NCBI GenBank assembly: GCA_041906305.1
Contig: JAYRJL010000003.1
Span: 310,001-374,000 of the forward strand
Source of the DNA: SHVZ01 sp041906305
GTDB taxonomy: Bacteria > Pseudomonadota > Alphaproteobacteria > SHVZ01
Direction: 5' to 3'
Length of the DNA stretch: 64,000 nucleotides
Positions 43,652 to 52,579 of this stretch are shown here, piece by piece (position 1 is the stretch's first letter; each line of letters starts with the position of its first letter). Under the pieces are notes generated by a model. The model worked only from the letters and a program-made list of their open reading frames with translations. It was not told the DNA's origin and did not search any database. The position numbers and the translations under genes are program-made.

Positions 43652-44148
43652 AGCTGCGGGGGAAATAATTTAGAGTTCATCAATCTGTCATAGCTTATAC
43701 TCGCTAATTTGCACCTTTCACGAGTGGCCACATGCCAACGGAAAGCCCTTGCCTCTCGGCAGCGTTGTCACCAACGTCAGCACGATCCTTCCCCGGCGCG
43801 GGCGCTATCCCATTGACTTCGATGGGGTCGCCATCGCCCCGTCAACAGGCCCTGTGAGCTGAGATGCCACGATTATCATCCACTCGGACTGACGACGCGT
43901 ATCGGAGCGGGACTGGCTGCGATTTTTGCCGGCGCCGAGGTGCCCCGCGAGGTGGCGCGCGAACTTTACGCAGCCGTATTGCTGGTCGCCGCGGCAAGGG
44001 ACGCTTGGCAGGTGCGCCGCAGCACGAGCAGAAACTCGTTGCGGATCTGCATACGGCCTGCGGCATGTCGCCGCCTGTTCCTGGGAGCCGCGTTTGCTCG
44101 TGCGGCTCACCGCGCCCTGATTTCCTCAATTCGGCTTTTAAGCGCGAC
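43652..44148. other. Stretch without a recognisable gene
   Basis: About 500 bases, partly AT-richer (around 43665-43710) than the rest of the island. Open frames on both strands are short and unlike protein. It is probably decayed DNA next to the transposase remnant. Confidence 0.4.
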
Positions 44149-44810
44149 TCAGTTGAGGCTCCCGCCGTCCCGGTTTGTTCGAAGGCACCGGGAGCCAACC
44201 AGACAACCACTCAGCCACGACGCGGACACCAGTGGCCTGATACCGATGATGTTGATGACGCGCGTCAGTTTGTCGGCGAGGACAGAGAGCCTTATCTCCG
44301 CGGCGACCTTCGACAGTAACCTGTCAGGAAGTGAGCCGCTCCCTGCGGGCATTCGTCGTGGCGAAAGGATGCTCACCGTCTCGCGGCGGGGCTAGTGGCT
44401 GCAGGGTTCGTCGAGCCGCCACTGTACGGCCTCGGCCAAGTCTTTATGCTCTCAACGCCTGATCCGGCGGAGGGCCCTCGGCGTGAAGCGCTCCTTGAGC
44501 GAGTAGCTACCGCAGGCACTGGTCCAGCAGCGGCACACGTTCAGGCCGCTCTCCACGTTGGTGAAACGGTAGAACAGCTACTCACCTGCCGGGTACCAAT
44601 GAGACACCGCCAACGGCGATGTAGACGAAATCCTGCTTGCCGAAGCGGCCATCGGGCTTGGCGCCGAGGGTCAGCCGCTTTAGCAGTGTCACCGTGATGC
44701 CGGCCACATTGCACGCGAGGAGTTGCTCACTGTCGAGGTAGCCGCGATGGCGACTGCTTCGGGATCTGTGAGGGGGATCTGCTGGTCCGGTGAGTCCCCT
44801 CTTCAGCAGC
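44149..44810 (-). mobile_element. Decayed IS1182-family transposase
   Basis: Three minus-strand pieces in different frames line up with the C-terminal half of IS1182-type transposases: 'GYLDSEQLLACNVAGITV' then 'LTLGAKPDGRFGKQDFVYI' (about 44635-44745), 'FYRFTNVESGLNVCRCWTSAC' (about 44505-44565, after an in-frame stop), and 'RRETV...SKVAAEIRLSVLADKLTRVINIIGIRPL' (about 44225-44385). The N-terminal half with the first catalytic residues is missing. It lies at the border between the repair island and the catabolic cluster. Confidence 0.8.
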
Positions 44811-44817
44811 GGCGAGC

Positions 44818-45567
44818 TCAAAACGTCGGGGGCATCCTGAGAGCTCGGATATGGCCAACCGCGGCGTCGATGTGCCGGTTGGCGCCGGAGATGGTGAAGG
44901 CGCCATGGCCCGGGAAAAGGCCGTCGATCTGACCGAGCGCCGCCATCCGCTCCAGCGAGAGCGCCGACTCCTGCGGGCTGCAATCAGGGATCGGCTGGAT
45001 GTTGATGCGGCCGCGCCAGAACAAAGAGTCCCCGGTGAAAAGATCAACGCGCTTGCCGCTATGCGCCAGCAGCGAGATATGTCCGTCGCAATGCCCGGGC
45101 GTTGCGACGATGTCCACGCTCACGTTGCCGACCGTCTTCGTGTCACCGCCGGCGACGACGTTCACGCCAGGATGCGCCGCCAGCGTGTAGTCGGGGCCAT
45201 AGACACCGGCCGTACGGGCGATGCGAACGCAAGAGACCTCCTCGTCGCCAGTCTCCAGCACCTTCGCCGTGATCTCGGCGGCATAGACCGGCGCCCCCGT
45301 CGCCTTGGCCATCGCTGCGGTGCCACCGACATGGTCCCCATGCATGTGGGTGAGGAAGATCGCGGCGATCTGGCTCGGCTTGAACCCATGCGCCTGGATA
45401 TGACCGAGGATCGTATCGACCGACCCCGGAACGCCCGAACCGACGTCGAAGAGCGCCAGACTACCGCCGCCGTCGATCAGGTAGACGTTGCAGTCCGGCC
45501 CCTGGGTAAGGCCCACGCCACCCCAGGCGCCGCCGCCGACGAGATACACATTTTCCGTGAGCTTCAT
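44818..45567 (-). CDS. MBL-fold metallo-hydrolase
   Basis: 249 aa. Zinc motif 'THMHGDH' at 73-79 plus 'TPGHCDGHI', 'FTGDSLFW' and 'GHGAF' give a complete glyoxalase-II/lactonase-like MBL site. Substrate unknown; within this cluster a thioester, lactone or amide is plausible. ATG 45567; stop lies beside the IS1182 remnant. It follows the SDR and FAH-family genes with five-base or overlapping junctions, making one minus-strand operon. Confidence 0.9.
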   Translation of the reverse strand: MKLTENVYLVGGGAWGGVGLTQGPDCNVYLIDGGGSLALFDVGSGVPGSVDTILGHIQAHGFKPSQIAAIFLTHMHGDHVGGTAAMAKATGAPVYAAEITAKVLETGDEEVSCVRIARTAGVYGPDYTLAAHPGVNVVAGGDTKTVGNVSVDIVATPGHCDGHISLLAHSGKRVDLFTGDSLFWRGRINIQPIPDCSPQESALSLERMAALGQIDGLFPGHGAFTISGANRHIDAAVGHIRALRMPPTF

Positions 45568-45572
45568 CGTCC

Positions 45573-46385
45573 TTACTCCGGCTTCGCGGCGACGTAGACG
45601 CTGGCCATCAGGCCGCCGTCAACGACGAGGTCGTGGCCTGACACGTAGCTCGATTGATCCGAGCACAAGTAGACAACGGCGTCCGCGATGTCCCTGGGCT
45701 GCCCCAGGCGACGAAGGGCCGCGCCGTCGAAACGGGTGCGCAGCTTCTCCATCACCTTCTCGCCGACACGCGCGATCGAGCGCGGCGTGTCGGTAGGGCC
45801 GGGGCTGACGGAATTGACGCGGATGCCGTGCTCGCCGAGCTCGGCGGCCATGACCTTCATCGTCGCGACGACCGCTGCTTTCGACGCGCAATAGCCGATG
45901 GAGCCGACACCGGCGCCCTGGGCGTTGATCGACGCGATGAAGACGAAGGCTCCGCCGCGGCCGGCCCCGATCAGATGACGCGCGGCGTCGCGGGCGATGA
46001 TGAAGCCCGAGGTCAGGTTGACGTTGAGGTCCTGGTTGAACTTTTCCACCTCGTAGTCGACGACGCGGATCGACGGGCGGCCGATGGCGGCGTTGTTGAC
46101 GACGTGATCGATCCGGCCGGCCGTTGCCACGACCTCCGCGACCACTCTCTCGGCCCGCGTCAGATCGTTGAGGTCGGCCACGGCTGGAATCGCCTTTGCC
46201 CCCAGGGCGCGGACCTCCGCGGCAACGGTCTCCAGCGCCTTCGCATCCCGGTCGACGAGGGCGACGGCACCCCAGCCCGACTCGGCAAACAGCAGCGACG
46301 TCGCCTTGCCGATGCCGCTGGCGGCCCCGGTGACCAGGGCAACGTCGTCCTTTCGCTTCACGGCATCCTTACGCACGTCAGGCAT
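45573..46385 (-). CDS. SDR family oxidoreductase
   Basis: 270 aa, classical short-chain dehydrogenase: 'TGAASGIG' (19-26) binds NAD(P), 'NNAAIG' at 97-102, catalytic Ser152-Tyr165-Lys169 ('YCASK'), and 'SPGPTDTP'. Asp46 in 'LVDRD' after strand 2 suggests NAD(H) preference. ATG 46385 overlaps the FAH gene end by eight bases. Probably oxidises or reduces a hydroxy intermediate of the cluster's pathway. Confidence 0.92.
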   Translation of the reverse strand: MPDVRKDAVKRKDDVALVTGAASGIGKATSLLFAESGWGAVALVDRDAKALETVAAEVRALGAKAIPAVADLNDLTRAERVVAEVVATAGRIDHVVNNAAIGRPSIRVVDYEVEKFNQDLNVNLTSGFIIARDAARHLIGAGRGGAFVFIASINAQGAGVGSIGYCASKAAVVATMKVMAAELGEHGIRVNSVSPGPTDTPRSIARVGEKVMEKLRTRFDGAALRRLGQPRDIADAVVYLCSDQSSYVSGHDLVVDGGLMASVYVAAKPE

Positions 46386-47271
46386 TGGCAGCTTCCTTGG
46401 TCTTGAGAGCGGTGCGGACGGAGGGGGCGATCATACGGTTGACCATCCTGCCCACCCCTTCGATCTCCGTCTCCAGAATATCGCCAGGCTTGAGGAAGGA
46501 TGGCGGCTTCTCGCCGTTACCTACCCCCGATGGCGTGCCGGTGGCGATGATGTCGCCCGGCATGAGCGTGCAGAACGCGCTGATGTATTCGACCAGCTCG
46601 TCGACCGGGAACACCATGAGCGCGGTGCTGGCGTTCTGCTTCTGCTTGCCGCTGACCTTGACCGAGATCCGGAGGTCGCGCGCCAGGCCGAGCTCGTCGA
46701 CGGTGGTGACGCAGGGCCCGATCGGCTTGAAGGTGTCGAAGGACTTCGCCCGGGTCCACTGGCCGTCTTTCCGCTGGATATCGCGGGCGCTGATGTCGTT
46801 CAGCACGGTGTAGCCGAAGATGTGCTTCTCGACGTCGGCGCGCGCCACGTTCCGCGCCGGGCGGCCGATGACGACGGCGAGCTCGCCTTCCCAGTCGACC
46901 TTCTGCGAGGCATCGGGAATCTCGATGTCCTCGTAGGGGCCGATGATCGCGCTCGCGAAGACGCCGAAGAGCAACGGCGCATCCGGCACCTCGGAACCCG
47001 ACTCGGCGGCGTGCTCACGGTAGTTCCGGCCGACCGCGATGATCTTAGACGGGTTCACGATCGGTGCGAGGAGACGAACGCTGTCCGCGGCATGGGTCAC
47101 GCGGTCCGAAGCTTCCAGGCGCGCGATGAGAGAAGCCGCGCCGTCGCCCAGCATCTGCTCCATCGGCTGCGCGGCGAGCGCGCCCAGCGGCTCGAAGATC
47201 GTGTCGCCGCTCGCATTCGTCCAACCCCAGGCGATCCGGCGACGGCCGGTCTCGAAACGCACCAGTTTCAT
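46378..47271 (-). CDS. Fumarylacetoacetate hydrolase (FAH) family protein
   Basis: 297 aa. 'VGRNYREHAAES' (80-91), 'VDWEGELAVVIGR' (125-137; metal-binding E128 and E130), 'NDISARDIQ' (158-166; Asp159) and 'TGTPSGVG' are hallmarks. The family covers 2-keto-4-pentenoate hydratases, fumarylpyruvate hydrolases, oxaloacetate decarboxylases and isomerases of meta-cleavage pathways. First gene of the FAH-SDR-MBL operon, with a palindromic AT-rich site 75 bases upstream shared with the divergent aminotransferase gene. Confidence 0.92.
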   Translation of the reverse strand: MKLVRFETGRRRIAWGWTNASGDTIFEPLGALAAQPMEQMLGDGAASLIARLEASDRVTHAADSVRLLAPIVNPSKIIAVGRNYREHAAESGSEVPDAPLLFGVFASAIIGPYEDIEIPDASQKVDWEGELAVVIGRPARNVARADVEKHIFGYTVLNDISARDIQRKDGQWTRAKSFDTFKPIGPCVTTVDELGLARDLRISVKVSGKQKQNASTALMVFPVDELVEYISAFCTLMPGDIIATGTPSGVGNGEKPPSFLKPGDILETEIEGVGRMVNRMIAPSVRTALKTKEAANA

Positions 47272-47345
47272 CTCTTCCCTCTCTGCCGCCGGGCGGCGAC
47301 GAATACGCTGCCGCCGCGCCGCGGCGACTTGACGCTCGATCCAAA

Positions 47346-47362
47346 TTTTATATTATATAAAA
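47346..47362. promoter_or_regulatory. AT-rich palindrome, probable GntR operator (site 1)
   Basis: TTTTATAT-T-ATATAAAA, a perfect 8-1-8 inverted repeat in otherwise GC-rich DNA between the divergent FAH and aminotransferase genes. It shares the core ATATTATA with sites at 52562 and 59606. Confidence 0.65.
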
Positions 47363-47423
47363 CACTAAGCGACAAGGGTGCCGGTGGCTGATCCTGCCGG
47401 CGGCGCCATCGACGGAGGCCGCC

Positions 47424-48581
47424 GTGGCAGCGATTTCGAGCCGTACGCAAACGATCCCCTTGTCCGGGATCCGCGAGATGATGGATCTCGCCTCCACGAT
47501 CCCAAACGTGCTGCATCTCGAGATCGGCGACCCGAACTTCCAGACACCGCAGACGATCACCGCCGCGGCTGCGACCTATGCCGCGAACAACCGTGTCGGC
47601 TATCCGCCGAATTCCGGTCTGCCGCAGCTCAGGAAGGCGATCGCGAAGAAGGTCACCGAGCGTAACGGCATCGCCTGCACCGAGGAGAACGTCAACGTCA
47701 CCATCGGCGCAACAGGCGCGCTGTACCTGGCCTTGCTCGCCGTGCTCGAAGAAGGCGACGAGGTGCTGGTGCCGGATCCGGGCTGGGCCGGTTATCCGGC
47801 CATGGTGGGTCTCGCCGGCGGCGTGATGAAGCCCTACGCGCTCCGCTTCCAGAACAACTTCAAGCTGACGGCCGAGGACGTCGCCGCCGCGATCTCGCCG
47901 AAAACCAAGGCGATTATCATCAACTCGCCGAGCAACCCGACCGGCGCAGTCTCCGAGCGGAGCGAGCTCAAGAACCTTCTGGATCTGGCCAACGAGCGAG
48001 ACCTCTGGATCATCGCCGACGAGTGCTATGACGAGGTCGTCTTCAAGGGACAGCATGACGCCATCGGCGCTATGACCTCGGTCAGCGACGCCCGCGTGCT
48101 GTCGGCCTTTTCCTTCTCCAAGACCTACGCCATGACCGGCTGGCGGATCGGCTATCTGGTCGCGCCGGTGGGGGTCTCCCGCCAAGTTACGCGCATGCAG
48201 GCGGCCTCGGTCGCCTCGGCCTCGGTGGTCTCGCAGATCGGCGCGCTCGAAGCGCTGAGCGGTTCGCAAGCGCCGGTCCAGGACATGGTGACCGCCTATG
48301 CGCGGCGTGGTGGCCTCGCCGCTCGACTGCTCGATGCCGCGAACATCCGATACGTTCCGCCGGAGGGGGCGCTCTACATCTTCGTCGACATAAGGCCGAC
48401 GGGCTTGTCCGCCAAGGAGGCGGCGATCGCACTGCTGCGCGACCACGCCGTGTGCACGACCCCGGGCTCCGCCTTCGGTGACCAGGGAGAAGGGTTCCTC
48501 CGCATCTCGCTGGCCTCCGCCGACGAAGAACTCGAGGAAGGGCTCAAGCGCCTCGTCAACTTCGTCAAAGGCCGGGCGTGA
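47424..48581 (+). CDS. PLP-dependent aminotransferase, class I/II
   Basis: 385 aa, fold-type I. 'NSPSNPTGA' (167-175, Asn171), 'ADECYDEV' (Asp199) and 'SFSKTYAMTGWRIGY' with the PLP Lys233. Closest in pattern to aspartate/aromatic aminotransferases, but the substrate is open. GTG 47424 follows ACGGAGG. It is the only plus-strand gene of the catabolic cluster, divergent from the FAH operon across palindrome 1, and ends three bases from the end of a GntR gene. Confidence 0.92.
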   Translation: MAAISSRTQTIPLSGIREMMDLASTIPNVLHLEIGDPNFQTPQTITAAAATYAANNRVGYPPNSGLPQLRKAIAKKVTERNGIACTEENVNVTIGATGALYLALLAVLEEGDEVLVPDPGWAGYPAMVGLAGGVMKPYALRFQNNFKLTAEDVAAAISPKTKAIIINSPSNPTGAVSERSELKNLLDLANERDLWIIADECYDEVVFKGQHDAIGAMTSVSDARVLSAFSFSKTYAMTGWRIGYLVAPVGVSRQVTRMQAASVASASVVSQIGALEALSGSQAPVQDMVTAYARRGGLAARLLDAANIRYVPPEGALYIFVDIRPTGLSAKEAAIALLRDHAVCTTPGSAFGDQGEGFLRISLASADEELEEGLKRLVNFVKGRA

Positions 48582-48583
48582 GA

Positions 48584-49258
48584 TCACACGCGCTCCGCAA
48601 GACCGGTCCGGAACCGCGCCAGGGTATCGGAGAGATGGCGGCGAAGCTCCTTGCCGGCTCGCTCGCCATCGCCGGACTTCACCGCTTTCAAGATGGCGAG
48701 ATGCTGATCGCGAATCGCAGTCATGTGGGTCGGCGATGGGCGCGCCGGCGTCAGTAGCTGGCGGTAGCGGTCCGTGTTCGAGATCAGAAGCTCTATCAGG
48801 TGAACCAGCCAGGCCGACCGCGCGGCGCAATAGATGGCCATGTGGAAGGACCGGTGCATCGCGCTTGCGGTCTCGACCTCGCCGTCCTCGAAGGCCCGGA
48901 CCATGTTCTCGTAGAGGCCGGTGACCTCGCGGACCTCATGCTTGGTGATCCGCTCGCTCGCCTTCTGGACCGCAATGCCTTCCAGGATGATCCGAAGCTC
49001 GTATCCGTCGACCATGTCGGTCTCGGAGATCGCCGAGACCCGGGCCCCCTTGTTGGGAATGATCTCGACGAGGCGTCCCGCCTCGAGAAGCCTGAGCGCC
49101 TCGCGGATCGGGATGAAGCTCACGTTGTTTTCGCTGGCGATATCGTTCAGCCGTAGCCGCCGCCCAGGCTCGTAGCGACCCTCCAAGATCGCGCGGCGGA
49201 TGTTGTCGTAGACATGCTCGACTAGTGAGACTACGTCGCGCGCTTCGCTGGCACCCAC
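48584..49258 (-). CDS. GntR/FadR-type regulator with FCD domain (copy 1)
   Basis: 224 aa. N-terminal winged helix 'VYDNIRRAILEGRYEPGRRLRLNDIASENNVSFIPIREALRLLEAGRLVEIIPNKGARV' and a C-terminal FCD domain with metal-binding histidines ('HRSFHMAIY'). Starts with GTG 49258. Close paralogue of the 53576-54250 regulator (same length, long identical blocks). Likely represses the cluster until a pathway acid binds the FCD domain. The AT palindromes are the best candidate targets. Confidence 0.92.
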   Translation of the reverse strand: MGASEARDVVSLVEHVYDNIRRAILEGRYEPGRRLRLNDIASENNVSFIPIREALRLLEAGRLVEIIPNKGARVSAISETDMVDGYELRIILEGIAVQKASERITKHEVREVTGLYENMVRAFEDGEVETASAMHRSFHMAIYCAARSAWLVHLIELLISNTDRYRQLLTPARPSPTHMTAIRDQHLAILKAVKSGDGERAGKELRRHLSDTLARFRTGLAERV

Positions 49259-49293
49259 ACGGGTCCTTTCGGTCTTGGGGATCGGGCCGCGCT

Positions 49294-50817
49294 TCAGTCC
49301 GCGATCCGCACGTCCTGGTAATGGGGATAGAGGTTACCTTTGATCGGCGCCCAACCCGAGACCCGCTTGTGGTGCACCCAGAAGTCGGTCGGGGTGAACA
49401 GTGGGATGATCGGAAGCTCGCTGGCGGTGACATGCTGCACGCGGTCGGCCGCGTCGGCGAGGCCCGCATCGTCGCGCGCCCTCAGCCAGTCGTCGAACGC
49501 CCTGTCGAGCTTAGGGATCGAGGCGCCCTGCCAGTTGATGCGCGTCTGGCCGGCGGTCGAGGTGAAGCCGATCAGCGCGTCGACCGGATCCTCCCAAAGC
49601 CATTTGGAAATGAAGCTCGCCGGTTTCTGCCGCAACCGCGCGTAGAAGGGCGAGAACGGAACGATCGCCTCGACCGTGAGCTCGATGCCGATCCGGCGGA
49701 GCTGGGCGGCGACGAACGCCGCTGTCCCTTCGAGAACGGTGTCCTTCTGCGTGATGCATTCGAGCGCGAAGGGCTTGCCGTCCTTCCAGCGCAACCCGCG
49801 CTCGCCGAGTTTCCAGCCGGCCTCATCGAGAAGGCGCGCGGCCTCCGCCGGATCGTGGCGGCCCGCCGTATTGACGCGGCGGTCGTAGTATTCGTCGCCC
49901 GGCGGCAGCGGCCCGTAAGTCGGCTCGCCATGCCCGTACTGCACCTTGGCGACAAGCGCGGCGCGGTCGATCGCGAGTGAGAGTGCACGGCGCACGCGAA
50001 CATCGTCGAAGCCGAGATCGGTCCGCGCCCAGTTGACGGCGAAATAGACATTGGACGCCTGCTGCGAGCTCAGCAGTTCGAAGCGCGGGTCGACAGCGAT
50101 GCTCGCGACCTCTCCGAGCGGGGGGGCGTGCAGGCAATCGATCAGGCCACGATCGAGCATTCGCAAACGCTCGGACTCGTCAGGCACCGCCAGCCACTCG
50201 ATGGCGGCGATGTGCGCCGCACCGGTCCGATGGCGGATGAACGGCAGCGGCGTCCCCGGATAGGCGTCCCAGCGCTTCGCCAGCACGCGTTCCAGCGACC
50301 AGTCGGCGAGCTTGAAGGGACCGGTGCCGTCGGCGACACCGATCCCATAGTTCTCGAACGGCTTTTCCTGGTCGCGCATGTTTTCGTTGAAGATCGTCGT
50401 GTGCGTACCCCACAGGAGCGAGGGCACCCGCGTCGTCGGGTACTTCGTGCGGATCGTCACCGTGTCGGAGGACGCGGCGCGAACCTCGGCGACTGAGTCC
50501 CAGTAGTGCCGCTGCGGTGTCTTGCCGTCGCGGATCTGGCAGCGGTGCAACGCTTTGGCAACTGCCGGGCCGTCACAGGGTGCACCGGAATGGAAGAGTA
50601 GGCCCGGCCGCAGCTTGAACCGCCATTCGAGCCCGTCCGGCGAGACGGTCCAAGCATCGGCCATCGACGGTGAGGTCTTGCCGTCGACGCCCTTGGCGAC
50701 GATGGTCTCGTAGATGGCGGTGCTGGTCGGATCGATATGGGCGCCGCCGACCGGGTCGACTGGGCTGAACGGGTATTCGAAGGCTTCGCGCAGCAGGCGG
50801 CTCGACCGGTCGGACAT
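49294..50817 (-). CDS. Family-5 solute-binding protein without a visible signal peptide
   Basis: 507 aa from ATG 50817. SBP_bac_5 pattern: 'AFEYPFSPVDPVGGAHIDPTSTAIYETIV', 'WRFKLRPGLLFHSG', 'GTGPFKLADWS', 'FDDVRVRRALSLAIDRAALV', 'AARLLDEAGWK'. Neither this start nor the GTG/ATG options up to 50874 provide a Sec, Tat or lipoprotein signal. It may use a missed start, ride with a partner, or be cytoplasmic. It lies 80 bases downstream of the Tat-exported paralogue in the same operon; the two share only moderate similarity. Confidence 0.85.
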   Translation of the reverse strand: MSDRSSRLLREAFEYPFSPVDPVGGAHIDPTSTAIYETIVAKGVDGKTSPSMADAWTVSPDGLEWRFKLRPGLLFHSGAPCDGPAVAKALHRCQIRDGKTPQRHYWDSVAEVRAASSDTVTIRTKYPTTRVPSLLWGTHTTIFNENMRDQEKPFENYGIGVADGTGPFKLADWSLERVLAKRWDAYPGTPLPFIRHRTGAAHIAAIEWLAVPDESERLRMLDRGLIDCLHAPPLGEVASIAVDPRFELLSSQQASNVYFAVNWARTDLGFDDVRVRRALSLAIDRAALVAKVQYGHGEPTYGPLPPGDEYYDRRVNTAGRHDPAEAARLLDEAGWKLGERGLRWKDGKPFALECITQKDTVLEGTAAFVAAQLRRIGIELTVEAIVPFSPFYARLRQKPASFISKWLWEDPVDALIGFTSTAGQTRINWQGASIPKLDRAFDDWLRARDDAGLADAADRVQHVTASELPIIPLFTPTDFWVHHKRVSGWAPIKGNLYPHYQDVRIAD

Positions 50818-50897
50818 AGGCGAACACCCAAAATGAGATGGAACGCATATCGCCGGGTTCCGATGCGCACGCACCGGAACACGACGATATCTATCGT

Positions 50898-52532
50898 CTA
50901 TTCCATCCAGACGTCGTTGTAGAAGGGATAGAGGTTAAACTGGTTGGGCCGCCAGCCATGCACCTTCTTGTGATGCACCCATACGGTCGTCGGCGTGTAG
51001 ACCGGGATGGTCGGCAGGAGCTCCGCGACAGCGAGCTGCGCCTTCTTGCTCGATGCGACCAGGTCAGCCTCGGAACGCGCCCCCTCCCACTCCCGGAAGG
51101 CGTCGAGCACGGTCTTCACGTTCGGCTCATCGTTCGGCTGGTAGAGCCGGATGAAGAACGGGATGACATCGGCCGGCACACTCCAGAGCCACTTGTAGCC
51201 GAACATGTCGCAGTCGGTGCGCTTCTCGCGGAACGCGGCGCCTTCGAGGCTCTCGACCTGCATCTTGATGCCGAGGTCGGCGAACATCTCCGCGATCGCC
51301 GCCATCACCTGGTTCTCGATCGCGTCGGTCAGGTTGATGGCAGTGAACTCCATCTTCACGCCGTTCTTCTCGCGGATTTTCGCCGAATTGAGCTTCCACC
51401 CCGCCTCGTCGAGCAGTGCTGCGGCCGCCTTAGGATCGAAGTTGTTGAACTTCTTCACGCCGGGCTCGTAGTAACGCCAGCCGCTGGAGGCCGGTCCGGT
51501 GGTGACCTCGGCGCCGCCGCGGAGGATGGCCTTCACGATCGCCTCGCGGTCGACCGCGAGAGCAAGTGCGCGGCGGACGCGGATGTCGTCGAAGCCGAAC
51601 TTCGTCCGCTTCATGTTCGGAAGCAGGAAGAAGTTGGAGGTTTCTGGAAATTCGAGGACGACGAGGTCCTTGTTGCTCTTCAGCCGCGGCACGTCGGCGG
51701 CCGGCGGGTTCTTCACGGCATGAACCGTGCCGCTCTCCATCTCGGCCGCGCGCTGCGAGGGTTCGAGGATCGGCACCCACTCGATCGAGTCGAGATAGGC
51801 CGGCCCCTTGTTGTCGAAGAAGGCCGCACCGCCCTTGTAGTTCGCCCACTTGTTGACCTTGGCGCGCGAGCCGGAAGAGAACTGCGCCAGCACAAAGGGA
51901 CCGGAACCGTCCGCTTCCTTAGCGCCGAAAGTCCCGGCGCCGATATCCTCGCGCTTGTCGGCGTTCGCGATGTAGGCGTATTCGGTGGCCAGCACCTCGC
52001 CGAGACCCTGCCGCGGCGACTTGAGCTTGATGACGAGCTCGTCGCCGGCGACTTCCACACCAGAGACGGCGCTGTAGAAGACGGCGTTCTGGCCGACGTT
52101 CGGCGTGATCAGGAGCTGCACGGCCTTCCGGATCATCTCCGGCGTGGCCGCGGCGCCCGACTGAAACGTGCGGCCGGCAGGAATCTTGAAGCGCCACTCG
52201 GTTTCCGAGGACGTGAACGAACTCGCCAGGTGCGGCACGACCTCGCCCTTCAGGTTGCGCACGACCAGCGGTTCGTAGATCGCGTTCAGGCCCGGATCCG
52301 CCCAGGTCGACTTGACCGGATCGAGCGCGCTCAGCGTGCGATCGTAGCCTTCGATGAGGGTGCCGCCGGCCTTCGCCGTCTGCGCCTTTGCCGGTGATGC
52401 ACCCGCCAGCATCTTCGCGGCTGCCGCCGCGGAAATTCCCAGCATGCCGACACGACGGACAAACTCCCGCCGGCCGATCTTCCCGGCGCCGTATTCGCTG
52501 ACGATGCCGGTTACCGAATTCCGTTCGCTCAT
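50898..52532 (-). CDS. Family-5 solute-binding protein, Tat-exported
   Basis: 544 aa. A twin-arginine signal is clear: 'GRREFVRRVGMLGISAAAAA' (20-39), cleavage near AKA at 50. Mature domain is SBP_bac_5 ('LIEGYDRTLSALDPVKS', 'EWRFKIPAGRTFQSG', 'GFDDIRVRRALALAVDREAIV', 'AAALLDEAGWKL'). Tat export suggests folding or cofactor binding in the cytoplasm, unusual but known in this family. ATG 52532 has GGAGG at good spacing. An AT-rich palindrome (52562-52579) lies just upstream, so it has its own regulated promoter. Confidence 0.92.
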   Translation of the reverse strand: MSERNSVTGIVSEYGAGKIGRREFVRRVGMLGISAAAAAKMLAGASPAKAQTAKAGGTLIEGYDRTLSALDPVKSTWADPGLNAIYEPLVVRNLKGEVVPHLASSFTSSETEWRFKIPAGRTFQSGAAATPEMIRKAVQLLITPNVGQNAVFYSAVSGVEVAGDELVIKLKSPRQGLGEVLATEYAYIANADKREDIGAGTFGAKEADGSGPFVLAQFSSGSRAKVNKWANYKGGAAFFDNKGPAYLDSIEWVPILEPSQRAAEMESGTVHAVKNPPAADVPRLKSNKDLVVLEFPETSNFFLLPNMKRTKFGFDDIRVRRALALAVDREAIVKAILRGGAEVTTGPASSGWRYYEPGVKKFNNFDPKAAAALLDEAGWKLNSAKIREKNGVKMEFTAINLTDAIENQVMAAIAEMFADLGIKMQVESLEGAAFREKRTDCDMFGYKWLWSVPADVIPFFIRLYQPNDEPNVKTVLDAFREWEGARSEADLVASSKKAQLAVAELLPTIPVYTPTTVWVHHKKVHGWRPNQFNLYPFYNDVWME

Positions 52533-52561
52533 GCCCACCTCCCCAGTGTCGGATAGTAGGA

Positions 52562-52579
52562 AATATATTATAATATATT
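52562..52579. promoter_or_regulatory. AT-rich palindrome, probable GntR operator (site 2)
   Basis: AATATATTA-TAATATATT, an 18-bp perfect palindrome 30 bases before the Tat-exported binding protein gene and touching the stop of the dehydrogenase gene. Same ATATTATA core as sites 1 and 3. Confidence 0.65.
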
